64,000 nt of DNA from Burhinus oedicnemus. Lineage: Eukaryota; Chordata; Aves; Charadriiformes; Burhinidae. Position 1 is the first letter of the stretch, and each line of letters starts with the position of its first letter. The translations under genes were made by a program, and so were the position numbers. Below, piece by piece: positions 21,678 to 64,000 of the stretch. Location of the stretch: contig VFFE01007633.1 of the NCBI GenBank assembly GCA_008921705.1, positions 244,135 to 308,134 on the forward strand, in the 5' to 3' direction. The notes beneath the pieces are model-generated. The model saw nothing but the letters and a program-made list of their open reading frames with translations. It had not been told where the DNA came from and did not search any database.

Positions 21678-24528
21678 CGCAGCTAACCAAACTGTGCAGG
21701 GCCTGGGATGGAGTAGGTAACGCACGTGGGAAAGCTGTTTAAGGGGATTCACCCTGTCATGGACTGGAATTCCCTCCATTTGTTGTCCCCCCCTGCAGGG
21801 CTCCTGGCAATATTTCCACTGTAAGGACTACATTTCTCTCATTTCACAGGCCTTTGTGTAGCACCAGGGAAGACTCATTGACAAGATATCCTGCTATACT
21901 GACCACAGACATTATGTAAGAGTCTTTGTGTGGTACATTCCACACCAAAAAAAAGACCAGAGGAGCGTCCTTTTCCCTCCCAGAGGGAGCACTTGGGAGC
22001 TCCCTTCACCAAGGGCAGCCTGTAGCACGGCAGATGCTGCTTATCCTCTCCAGTCTCAGATAATACAGCTAGTTCTGTCACAGCCCTCACAAGCACAATA
22101 GGTGCAGTGCACCAAGCCTGCTACATTACAGCAGTAGTTAAAAACAACAAACAAACCCCTCAAATAGATGAAACTCTTCATCATCCCTTTACTTTCCTCA
22201 TACACACAGCCTTTGCCAACCTACTTGACCCCATCCTTTTGCTTATTCTTCAACCTTGCCCTAACCACATCAAGCTCTGAACCCCCCCCAACCACTCAGA
22301 TACATCTCCCACCTTCATCACACTTTGCTGTTCCCCGAAATGAAAAGTCAAGCAAAATCCTCATGAATTACATTTTTTATTTGCAGTCATAGCAAACTGG
22401 AGGGTGAGTTACAGGGAAAAGAGGGGAAAAATGAAAAAAAAAAAAGGGGGATCAATGGGGTGTGTATGGATAACAAGAAAGTCTAATAGAAAACAGATAA
22501 AAGCCAAATACCATGCATCAGAAAAGTATAGTGGTGGCAGGGAGAAGGGGAAGTGAACTGTTATTTGTCCATTTAATTTTCTCACCAATGCCAAGATGGG
22601 CAGCATAAACCTGGTAGTTTTGAGGGTTCCCAAGCCATCTCTTTCGGGGATCCAGGAGCTCCTGGACGTTCTTCATCTAGCCCTTCCAAATCAAAGGTTA
22701 CCTGAAGAATCTTGTCCTCACACTTCTTGGTTCATTCTTTCACCTTGGCTTCCATACGGTTTTAACAGCAAAGACCATCAGGACTGACAATTGAACCCTT
22801 GCCACCTCTCCTGAGTATTGTTCCACTTCTAGAGGGCTCTAAACAGGGCCTTATCCTTCTGTCCCTTCATAAACCAGTGGCTGACAACCCAACCTGTCTC
22901 TGCATAGCTCCTCAGGTCGACCCTTTCTTGTGACCAAGACCTCCTCTTCGGATGTCTCTGTGAAAGAAGCATATCAGACAGAACATGTTAATCTCTGTTA
23001 GTGTCTTTTCTTTGAGCAGGGATCCAGCATCTTCTGTTACCTCATCTGCACCTGGAAAAGAGGTGAATACCCTTCAGGTAAGTGGAGGGAGCTCTACATC
23101 AGGTTGCCATACTATTGCCATGTGGTTGCCCATGAATAATTCAGGCAGGTCTACTGTCTGTGAACTACCCACACTGGTACGCTCACATATGGATTACTGC
23201 TGTAGAAGTATATCTACATGGGGTACACCCTGAAGTCTGTAACTACTGTGTCCCAGTAAAAGTTCTGTGCCCTGTGGAAACCCTGAGATAAATAATAAGA
23301 AGACTCTTCCTCCGTGTACACCTCTTCTGATTCATATTTCCTTGCTTCTTTCCCTGAACCTATTTTTCCTCCCTAATGACATAGATCAACACCCAGGTTC
23401 CTCCAGAATGACAGATGGAGCACACATTCTTCTTCACCGGCCTGCTAAACCACATCTAGATTGAGCCTAAGGGACAATGACAGGGACCCTTCCCAACAGA
23501 CTATTAGATATATCTAGCTTTTTGGGGAGGATGTGAAATTTAACCATATGGATACAAGATGTTATATTGTACCGCTTTTCCTTCAGGCTAGATTCCTGAA
23601 CTGTTTAACTTAGTTATGTGGATATTATAGGGATAGTCAAGATGTATAGAGGGAAAGTGCTCCTAAAGGACTTCATTAGAACTGTGCTAAGTCCAAGATT
23701 GTCCCCCACTGCCCCAACAGCATCTACTCAGATACCACATATATGGAGACACAGACTTACTACATATCCATTCAACACTCCCTTACAGTGCCTCAGCTGT
23801 CCATGTTCGGGTTTTGAACTTATCTAAAGCTATATTAGAATGAGCACTTTCTCACCTAGCTTATATGTAAGCTTGGTTAGCTTTCTAAAATGAGTGCATG
23901 TTTTTCTGCTAAATATTTCAAAAACTTCAGCCTGCTGGACACATTCTGCCAATGCTTATTCCACACTGAAAGGAAAGAGTTCCTCATTGAATGTGCAGCA
24001 TTTATTCTATTTAATTACAGTTGCCAAATAAGATGGCTATTAGCCTTTATAACAAGATAATACTAGAGCTCCTTTTGATGAGTATTCTTGATGAACAATT
24101 CAGCATTTAGAGCCTCTCAAGTCTGTAAGACTGTATTTATACTAGAAAATATAGCAGTGACAGAGAATGCTGCTGAGCACGGGAGTTTGTTCATTTATGC
24201 TGTAAAACAGTAAGAATGGTCTCCAGTATGCTTTGTCCTAGGTCAACTACTACTCTCCTAAATATTTCACAGGTATAAGCCAGTGATCCTTTCCAGTTGT
24301 TATTGTTAATATGGTCATGTTGTTTTGGAACCTAAAAGAGATTCATAGTGCAGATGGAGGCTGATCCGTGATAACTGCCTTCAGTGTCAGGGTGTTTAAT
24401 TTGCTGGTATTGACATAACTCAATACAGTGAAGTGTCAGATGCATTACTTAGATTCTTGGAAGGAGGCTTGTAAAAGCTAGATTAAGTATCTTATATTTT
24501 ATAGATCCTGGATTGAGTTTTCTTTTGC
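21678..24528. other. Intergenic DNA beyond the provirus LTR; possible single exon
   Basis: This somewhat GC-richer stretch contains no recognised gene family. A splice-site-bounded 58-bp segment at 23020-23077 is listed separately. Other open frames lack motifs. Confidence 0.45.
23020..23077 (+). other. Candidate orphan exon with strong splice sites
   Basis: A pyrimidine-rich acceptor (GTCTTTTCTTTGAGCAG) precedes a 58-bp segment followed by a perfect consensus donor (CAG|GTAAGT at 23075-23083). The segment is open in the frame encoding DPASSVTSSAPGKEV, with no family recognised, and its length is not a multiple of three. It may be an exon of a non-coding RNA or of a transposon-derived transcript, or chance. 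Confidence 0.25.
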
Positions 24529-24554
24529 TTTTTATTTATTTATTTATTTTTATT
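24529..24554. repeat. (TTTA)n microsatellite
   Basis: About five to six TTTA units in a short run; no associated gene seen. Confidence 0.9.
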
Positions 24555-26821
24555 CAGAGAGCTGAAACATGAAAGAACCACTAGATCTATTGTGTAGAAC
24601 TATCTATCTTACATGAAAACATCCAAGGTTAAGTTGATAGAATGAAGAGATAGCAAACACATAGTTTCTTCTGGAAAATCAATTCACAGGTTTATTTTCT
24701 TCACTCATAAATATGTGTGCCTAATTTTCCCTTTTAATTTGTCTGGCTACAATTTCAAGTCTACCAAGATTTCTGTCACGCCTTTTTTACTTAAATGAAA
24801 GGGCAGTTTAGTAATTCCATGAATACAGTGTAGTACACTGCTGATCTTCTTTTTCATTAAACAGATTTAAATTTCTTGCTGAAGGTATTTCTTCCAGAAC
24901 TTAAATCACATTTGTATGCTGTTGTATAGCCTCTCAATTTTTTTCTGACATCCTATTTCCAAAGTGAACTGCAGAAATATATGCAGAATCTAATATGGCT
25001 TCATATGCAGTGAGACTAAAAATCACTTCTTTATTGCTGTTCACTACTCCTGTTTTATAATCAGAGATTCAATACCTCATATTTTGCCGCAGCATCACAG
25101 TTAACATGCTTGTAAATCCTTTTCAGAGATACTAATTTTTAAGATCTGATATCTATTTTATAAAGAAGGCCTCAATGTCCTTCTTTCTTATTTTCAACTA
25201 TTCTTGAGATCATGTTAAAAACGCTTTGTTTAAGTAGACTTGACTTACCAGCCAGACCAAATTGCACCCTGTGACTTTTTTCATTATCATTTATCATCCT
25301 ACAATTGCTTGTACTATCTACATTTTTTTCAACAAGTGTTATCCTTATTTAGACATCACTGTTGAGCAGCATTAGGCCTAGCAGCAGACTCAGAGACTTT
25401 TTCTAGCATTGCCTTTTTCAGTGATAATTCCCTATTGTGTGCTTGAGAGCTATTTCTTAATCAACTTTTTGTGTAATAACTGATGTTCTCTATTTCTATT
25501 TGTTAATTATTGTGTGCTACTAAATCAGTTGTCTCTTTTTAAATTTAACACATAAGTAGTTATGTTATCAATCAGGCTTTCAAGAATTAATTCAGATTTG
25601 GGTGACAAGAACCATTCTAAAATATGTTGACAAGATTTTAAATTTTTCCTGTCATTTTATTTTCTATCAAAAAGATCTCAATCAGATTTCCTTTTTCCCT
25701 TCAAAATTTAGTATTAGGATAAATGGTCATTTGGTCTTTTTTTTTTAAGTATTTTTATCACAATAATAGCATGTCTTCAGGCTTCTGGCAGTTCTTTTAT
25801 TTTCCAAGACAGTCTTGAAATTCTTTCATAGTCAAGGGCTACTCAGATAATTTCTTCAGAACTACCAGGTAAAATTTCTGTGTTGTTTCTGATTTCTTGA
25901 AATGTTTATGTCTATCAGTTGTTGCGTAAATCCTTCCTATTTACAAGTAGTCTGGCTAGTACTATGTAATCTCTAAGTAAAGTAAATATTTAACATTACC
26001 TCTTTCCAATTACAAAATCGAAGGTGAAAAATTCTAATAAGTATCAAATACTTACGTTATTCTTGTTTGCTAACTGTCTCCATTCACTGAACCTAATAAG
26101 TATTTCTTTGCTCCAATTTCTTTCATTCCTCACATTCTTGAAAAAATTCCCAAGAACCAACACCTATGGATCTTTTTCCTGATATCTTTAGTTTCCTTTA
26201 ACAAATTTCTGTCTATAAACTTATTTTTATTGTTGCCTGTGTCCATCTTTTCAGCTGATACTTATATTTTGTCAATCTTGAATTACTTAGAATGTACTTC
26301 TACTGTTATTTACGATATCATTTCATTGCTAAGCCAGTCTGGTGTCTGAACTGATGATTTAATGGGTCCTTAAGAGTTTCTACACTTTAGAAAATATTAA
26401 ATTATTCTTAAAGATATTTAATTCAGGCATTTTTTTTTGTTTGTTTGCATTTTTGTCTAATCTTTTCTCTTGAGCAAATTTTACTTGTGTTCTTTCACAG
26501 CATGGGTAAACTCAAACTTTTGGTATACCAAGATATAAAAGAGGTCTTTGGTTTCTATTGGACATTAGTTTTCTGAGTTCAAAATTTATATCCTCAAAAC
26601 CCTCCTCCAGCTGCTATTTGATCTTCAACCCAATTAAAGTACCAGTCTTTCTTCCTGTCAAGACCACCAGGCACATAAGTTTCTTCTTTGTAGTAAGTTA
26701 CACCATGGTTAAAAGGATTCTCAAACTAGGAATGCTCCCTACATATTTTGTCTGCAAGGCATGACCCAAAAGGAATTCTTGGAAATTTTTGCTAGGTCAA
26801 ATACTGCACTGCAAGGAGGAA
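24555..26821. other. AT-rich intergenic DNA with no recognised gene
   Basis: Strongly AT-rich, T-biased sequence with no coding motif, RNA gene or mobile element recognised. Confidence 0.5.
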
Positions 26822-27230
26822 GAGGTAATGATAGTTACTGAAGGAATTGGGATTGTTTAGTCTGGAGAAGAGAAGGCTGAGGGGAGACCTTATTGCTCTC
26901 TACAACTACCTGAAAGGAGGTTGTAGTGAGATGGGAGCTGGTCTCTTCTCCCAAGTAACTAGCGATGGAACAAGAGGAAATGGGTTCAAGTTGCACCAGG
27001 GGAGGTTTAGGCTGGACATTAGGAAAAAATTTTTCACTGAAAGAGTTATCAAACGTTGGAACAGGCTGCCCAGGGAGGTGGTTGAGTCACCATCCCTAGA
27101 TGTGTTTAAAGGTCATGTAGATGTGGTGTTTGGAGACATGGTTTAGTGGCAGACCTGGTAGAGTAGGGTCAGTGGTTGGACTAGATGATCTTAAAGGTCT
27201 TTTCCAACCTAAACGATTCTATGATTCTAA
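26822..27230 (+). mobile_element. CR1 3' end fragment, plus strand
   Basis: This 5'-truncated CR1 starts within the RT C-terminus. The frame 26847-27146 encodes [27 protein letters not shown] sequence in two overlapping recognisable parts, then [19 protein letters not shown]. It ends at GACTAGATGATCTTAAAGGT and TTCCAACCTAAACGATTCTATGATTCT. The C-terminal frame of about 99 codons is still open, so it is one of the less decayed copies here. Confidence 0.95.
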
Positions 27231-29500
27231 TTTCCCAGCACCTGCTTTCAACAGCTGAGTGTTTGTAGCAATCTTCTTTATGATTAACAACCTGGTGTTT
27301 CTCCTTAGGCTAAAGAAGCTATCTGAACTCTGATCTTCTACATCTAATTTGACCACTCTAACCAGTAAGAGGGATAAGGAGCACTATCCATTGTGTTTTG
27401 AGGCTTCCTGGCAAAAAAAACCCCAACTGATATGACTAATCTGCCCAACTTTGCGTGATTTCTGTTATGAATTCTAGTGGCAAGATTTATGTTCTTCAGG
27501 CCAAAACTGAGATGCTTAAGGATTCCTCTTACCCTGGTATTTCCTACTGATTAGTATAGCTGGCTCCACTCAGCTTGCTGGTCTCTGCGGCTCTTACATG
27601 CAAATCCTTACCTCTCTCATAATTTCTTCATGGACTGTAGGCGCACAACTTGATGCTGAAGCTTCTACCAAGAAACAAACACACCTGAAAGTTAAACACT
27701 GCAAAACTGAGCCCATGTTCCCCTATGGATTAGGCTCCAAGCATATTCACGTTTCTATATATTTACTACATATGCCTGTAAAATAATTAAAATGTTATAT
27801 AAACAAGTATAACATATATAATCAAGTCCTGATAACTAATCACTAGGCATATGTCAGCCATTGTTTGATTTTTTTTTTAATCTGCTATAGTGAGGTCCAG
27901 ACTACAATCCTGTACTCTTTGGTGGAAAGAATTTTGTGTTAGAAGACTGTCATTGACAAGGTTTTGAATCTGTAATACTGCTTTAATGTTGACTCTAAAA
28001 AAATAAAGGTCGCTGGGATGGATTGCTAAAGCATTACTATCTTTTTTCTTTTTGTGCATTACAGACACATTCTGTAATTTATTCTACTTGTTTAAAGGCA
28101 GTATTGTGCAGAAGACCTCTTTTCCACCTTCTGACTTCTCTTCTCTCATTCATTGAGCTATATGGATTCAAGCTCCTGTGGTTTCAAGTTCATAATCATG
28201 CTAAAGCAGGTAGCAGTGTATTTAATGTAGTTTATTGGAGTTTGAAATTAAAAGCAGCTTTAAACAAAAGCATCTTCCATTTTGAGTAAATCATACCAAT
28301 AGGTATGCTATCCCCTTGATACTGTTTATGACCCCACTGCTACTACAGAGCTAGTAGATGCCAGCTGAAAAACAAATACTTTTGTTCTTTACAGATTCAA
28401 CTGAGTGGCTCTTACATAACTGTATTCTCAATGCACACACAAAAAAAATATTTTCTGTAAATGGTTTGTCTATAATCTGAAATTAGATATACCATGTTAC
28501 ATTTTCCAATAGACCATAAGGGGAAATAATTTTCAAAAGCTGGCATTGCAGTTTGGCAATAATGAAAAAAACAGTAGTTCACTTGTTTAGTGTATGTCAG
28601 ACTATTGTTTGTGATAAGAAGTAAAAATCATGACTCCCTGTAAGATAATGCCTCAATATCTGCATGATAATGTTAGTGATTATAGCTTATAGCTTAATGT
28701 CAGAAGGAAAGTCAGATCATTCTGAGAGGTGAGAACTTTTAACAACTGTCTATAATATATGACATTACCAGAAGGACAGATTGTGCAGATGAGAAAGTAA
28801 GTAAGGACATGCATATATCTTAATTTTTTCTAAAAGTAAACCACAGTCATATACTATCACTGATTCCCAAAGAAAGAGCGGATAAAATATTCTTGAAGCC
28901 TGACTCATCCTTTCTTAAGATGTCAACAAGTAAATCGAATACATAAATCTTTTACATGAATAAAGAGTAAAATATTTTTTTTTAAAACATGTTTAGAATT
29001 TCAGGTGTTGATCCTGAAAATGTGAATATATGTGGCTATCTGTATGTATGTAAGCATTTTCATTTCAGTAGAAATATGTACATCTAAGTGACTGCAGAAC
29101 TAGCTCTCAGATAGAATTGGAAATACCTCTGGGTCCATGTGATCCATCACTTCCACAGGTAGGACGCAGGCTTGTGGAAGAATAAACAGGTTATTTTTTT
29201 ATAGAACAACCAAATGATCTGGGAACTTAAGTCACATTTTATAATCTGAATGATAATTGTAAGATAACAGGAGGTAGATCCTGTCTCACTAGGCAACACC
29301 TGAAAATTTTTTCCAAGTTACATAATTCTTGGGAACTTAAAATGACAAGATTAAGATTCTACTGAACAATCTAATGTAATGACAAATCAATATCTGAGAT
29401 CTAAAAGTGTGAAAGTGAATAGAAGGAAAAAGTTGATAAGAATAGGTCACACAAAAGCTGAAAATCTAAAATTAAATATTTAATTAGAACTCTGATTTTG
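27231..29500. other. Intergenic DNA downstream of the CSMD gene
   Basis: AT-rich sequence with short A and T runs. No coding or RNA feature was recognised. It may partly include distal 3'UTR if transcription runs past the signals at 29551-29705. Confidence 0.45.
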
Positions 29501-29550
29501 CTTTCAAGGTAGGTGGCATTGCACAGGCTATATTACAATCTTTTATAATA

Positions 29551-29556
29551 TTTATT
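29551..29556 (-). terminator. Candidate distal poly(A) signal (AATAAA)
   Basis: Minus strand AATAAA. Two more AATAAA hexamers lie close by at 29578-29583 and 29700-29705, making a cluster that would end a 3'UTR of about 3.2-3.4 kb. Confidence 0.4.
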
Positions 29557-29897
29557 TTTTTGCCAAAGAGAATACTGTTTATTTTTAACAGGCCACTTTA
29601 ATATTAATACATGTGTAATAGGATCAGAACTGAAAATCAGCTAAAGATGGTAAATTTTACATTATTGGGAAAATTACAATTTTTTGTATTGTAAAAACAT
29701 TTATTTTTAACAATTTACCTACATTAATCAAAAAAGTACAGCATATTTAATAATTTTACAAATTCTTCATAAAAAATATATCTCTGTACAAAAAGTTCTT
29801 TTGCACCTACTTCATGTCACAGCAGCATGTAGTGAAATGGCAGAATGAAATACTGGGAATGAAAATTAGATTGACTTGATCGTAATGCCAGCGTTCT

Positions 29898-29945
29898 TCC
29901 CCAACACCCCCCCGCACCCTCCCACCTTTTTTTTTTTTTTTTTTT
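29898..29945. repeat. C-rich tract followed by a 19-base T homopolymer
   Basis: The plus strand shows a C-rich run (several C tracts, 29898-29926) then T19 (29927-29945). On the minus strand, the sense strand of the presumed 3'UTR, this reads A19 followed by a G-rich segment with four or more G runs, a possible G-quadruplex. Confidence 0.85.
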
Positions 29946-32481
29946 AATAACAGCTTTTCTTTGTTTACAAAATATTTTACAGAAGAAAAAAAAATTATTG
30001 CAGCTAGCCTGGAGAAAGGCAAGATGTGTGATACAAGCAGCAGTTTTTAACAGCTTTGAAGCACATAACCTGTTTTTTTTTAAAAAAATACATAGCATGT
30101 ATTATTAGCCTGTCATAATGATCTGGTCAATACTGGGGGAAAAGTCTTCTGCATATATCTCAGAAAGCAGATTTCCTGGCTGCCATTACCCGACCATTGC
30201 ACAACATGTTTTAGAGTCTTATTCTGATGAAGCACCATGTTTAAGTGCATGCATACACAGCCTTCTGTAAAATAACTTCAGGAGGAAGAGCTCCAACCTG
30301 AACAGCAGACTCAAACATAGCAGAGAAGGAGAGGCATTTGAAGGATGTGGATAGAACTGATAAAACTACGAGAGCTTTCCTTTACTTGGGTTCCAGTCTG
30401 AAGCTCCTGTTTAATCAATACTCCAAACAAACATCTTAGGATAATTTGTCAGTGTGCCCCAATTTTGAGTGTCCCTGATCAAAGAACACTCACTTGGGAT
30501 AAACACCCCTTACATAACCTCCCCAAAATGAAGCACTAGATAAAGGATTCACAGGATCTGGGTTCTCTAACACAAAAGATCAAATAATGTAACTATTGTC
30601 TTTTCTGGGACCTTTCCTCCAACACATTCCTCGATGGTCATAGTGAGACAGCTCACTGAAGAATACACTGTAAGGGAAGGAGTAGAAAACGTCAATAATA
30701 GTTACTTAACTAGAATTTTGTGCTTGTTTTCAATACTCCAATTTTTTTCTGCCATTGCCACTACAAAAAGACTTCCAAAGCAGTAATGTCGATTTTGAAC
30801 ACCTGTCAAAAACTTTAATCACACAACAGCTTCCCTCCCTGGCCCACTGTTCCTACGGAAGCTCTTCATTTGCAGAGTGACTTCCTCTACATGGGGGAGG
30901 ATCACAACAACTTTGATCTGATGACTTTGTTCTTTCTCAGGAAATGCGAAGGGCTCTGAGATGTGACAGATAAATGAAACTTACTGCACAAAACCCTCAG
31001 AAACAAACAAAAAAGAAAGCCAAAAACTACCAACAAAATGAACAAGGAACTGACTGGAAAGGATTATTTATTAAATTTTCTTTAGAGTTTCTTGCTCATA
31101 TGAAGAATATAACAGCTGGAGGCCCTACAATACTGTATTATATTGCTGGTATTTTCCATCTAACCGATGTAAAGTTGTTAAGCTGACCAAGGGTTACCTT
31201 TGAAATTTTCTTTGCGTTCTGCAACATTAGCTGAAAAACCTGTTATTTGGCTTACATTACCTTTTTGTTTTGTGTATAACAGCCAGACCTACACACGTAT
31301 GGAGTTCAGAAACAATTTTCTACAGTTTTTGATGGCAACTGGACGTTAGGACAGTTTGAAATTCAGAAAGCTAAAACAAAACAACAACAAAAAACAACCC
31401 TGAATTTTAAAGGAAAGCAAAGCAACTTTCCTGGTTTCTAAGCTCAATGTGTATGACTAAAATCAGACTTTGATTCATTATTTTCTGTCATTTCTTAATT
31501 TTAAAATTCAATTTAATTAATCTGCCCAATGGCATCTTTGTTTGTTTTCATTCAATAAAACCTCTAATTCTAAGCAATTGTTAATGATTTACTCAACCAT
31601 TCATATTTACAAATGTCAAACTTCCTTTGTCAAACTGTGTAAGTACAAAAGCAGTAAGCAGTGTGTTTTCTGAAAAGAAACAGAAAGCAAAGATAGTTGA
31701 ATATTTGTCTTTGTTCAAAGTAGAAACTGAATGACAGCTTTTTATGGACAATTTGCACTGGGTTTACATATGCTACTGTAATGTGTTTTAGTTCCATATA
31801 ACATCAGAAAATGATGTCATCTTACTGCAAAAAATGGAAAAAAATGCAAAAGGGAAGACTGTATTATGAGCACAGGCTCACAGGCTTTATGAGCTATCTA
31901 AAATAAATTACTATTCACATTTGTACATGGCAAGCAGCAATAGCTGCTAACCCCCCTGCTGTTAAATAGTATGATACTGACAATGGTGACTGATGACTGA
32001 TTTCAGAAGAAAACAATACTGGCAATGAAAATTTCTTAGAAATGGGCTCTTGTTCTGGCTGAAAGTCTCCAGTGACTTGCAATCATGTTTACAAAGAAAT
32101 TTAGTCAAAAATTGACAAAAGAAATATTGTCCTCTATCACACAGGATTTTAACTGGTGCTAAGCATGGGGCTCATAATTTAATATTCCAAGTAAATTTGT
32201 GGAATGTTTTGCTTGGCAAAGAGTGAGTGAATGTCTATGTACAATGGACAGTGTGTAGAAACCCTGTATATTTTTACCAGCATCTTACTCAGTTATCCAT
32301 AACACTCTAGTGCAAAAAAATTGTGCATTAACATTTTGCAATGTAACGGCTGATTGGGAAATTGGCAAACTGCCCTATGTATGAGATACACTGTAAGTTT
32401 CTTTAATTTTAGCAAGATTTCAATGGTAAAGCATTTGCAGGTGTATGTAACCTCAAGGAAGGTTGTCTTCTTCAAGAGAGC

Positions 32482-32487
32482 TTTATT
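32482..32487 (-). terminator. Candidate proximal poly(A) signal of the CSMD gene
   Basis: Minus strand AATAAA in the context GAAGAAATAAAGCTC lies about 425 bases after the stop codon and would give a short 3'UTR isoform. Confidence 0.5.
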
Positions 32488-32912
32488 TCTTCAGAATATT
32501 CCCAGGGATAATCTGTGGTGCTATCATTTGTTACAGTACTCAAAGGATTTATCCAAGTGCCCAGAAGAATGCATTGAAAGGCATCCAGCCACATACAAAT
32601 ATGAAAGTCTGAGGCATTAAATATGACAAATTGGCATGACTCGGCAGTCTTCCTTAAAGTGTGCCTTGATTTGAAGCAGATGCAGCCAGGCATTTTGATC
32701 CAACTTTAAGATGAAAAAATATTCTTTGTCTGATCCCCAGAAGACTGACACGTTTTTACCAGAAAATTTAGCTGCATGTAGGCTGACAGAAGATGTTAAA
32801 GATTACAGCAGCAAAGCCAAGAGAAGAAGGGAAACTGGTATATGGCACCAAAGGAATTACTGCTTGTCCATCAGAGGTATGGCTATGAATCAGTCATATT
32901 GGGCACTGAAGG

Positions 32913-63849
<30,937 letters not shown>

Positions 63850-64000
63850 CTAGTGAGGAGAAGAAGAAAAAAGACTTTTTTTTTTTCAATAAACATGTAA
63901 TGAAACATTGAACTATGTACAGCTAATGTCCTTTTTTTTTTTCAGTGTCCAAATGAAAAATTTTGATAATGTATTTCACACAAAATCAAAAATGTAATCT
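63850..64000 (-). other. CSMD intron, running out of the window
   Basis: Sequence upstream of the most 5' exon seen; T-rich on the sense strand near the acceptor (A/T runs at 63875-63945). Confidence 0.8.

Larger units (their letters stand above)
29551..32912 (-). other. Probable 3'UTR of the CSMD gene
   Basis: The sequence below the stop codon has no coding signal and no recognised interspersed repeat across about 3.3 kb, unlike the neighbouring intergenic DNA with CR1 and ERV insertions. That fits a long 3'UTR. Poly(A) signals on the minus strand occur near (32482-32487) and far (29551-29556, 29578-29583, 29700-29705). CSMD family transcripts often have long 3'UTRs. The extent is inference. 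Confidence 0.5.

Noticed and set aside
29807..30098. Minus-strand frames with poly-lysine runs
   Set aside because: The lysines come from translating the A19 homopolymer; no coding evidence exists.

Overview
The window is a stretch of bird genome: AT-rich, gene-poor DNA with many CR1 (chicken repeat 1) LINE fragments, an avian-type LTR of about 1.1 kb, and a retroviral provirus fragment with a lysine-tRNA primer binding site. A non-galliform bird is possible from the LTR types, but that is inference. No bacterial-type genes, tRNAs, rRNAs or CRISPR arrays were seen. || The one host protein-coding gene is the 3' end of a CUB and Sushi multiple domains gene on the minus strand (best guess CSMD3; CSMD1 is the main alternative). 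Twelve coding exons between 63849 and 32913 have consensus splice sites, and their phases chain without a break. They encode about 530 C-terminal residues: five sushi/CCP domains, a juxtamembrane region, one transmembrane helix and a short cytoplasmic tail with an NPMY motif. The 3'UTR follows below 32913, with a near poly(A) signal at 32482-32487 and a distal cluster at 29551-29705. The gene's 5' part lies beyond the right edge. || Layout. 1-3540: a long, decayed plus-strand CR1 with ORF1, endonuclease and reverse transcriptase remnants and an internal deletion. 3541-18172: non-coding DNA with four shorter CR1 pieces and a 40-bp tandem duplication. About 18430-21677: a minus-strand, ERVK-like provirus fragment consisting of one LTR, a Lys-tRNA primer binding site, a leader ORF encoding a hydrophobic protein, and a broken gag-like gene with two tandem-repeat arrays; no pol, env or second LTR was found. 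21678-29500: mostly unexplained intergenic DNA, one CR1 3' end and one candidate orphan exon. 29500-63849: the CSMD locus, whose introns hold two sense-oriented CR1 copies, a solo LTR of about 1.1 kb with an internal reading frame, and several simple repeats, one of which forms the polypyrimidine tract of an exon. || The most unusual elements are the provirus leader ORF (20395-20835), the tandem arrays in its gag-like gene, the LTR-borne reading frame at 55802-56071, and the microsatellite-built splice acceptor at 61210-61247.
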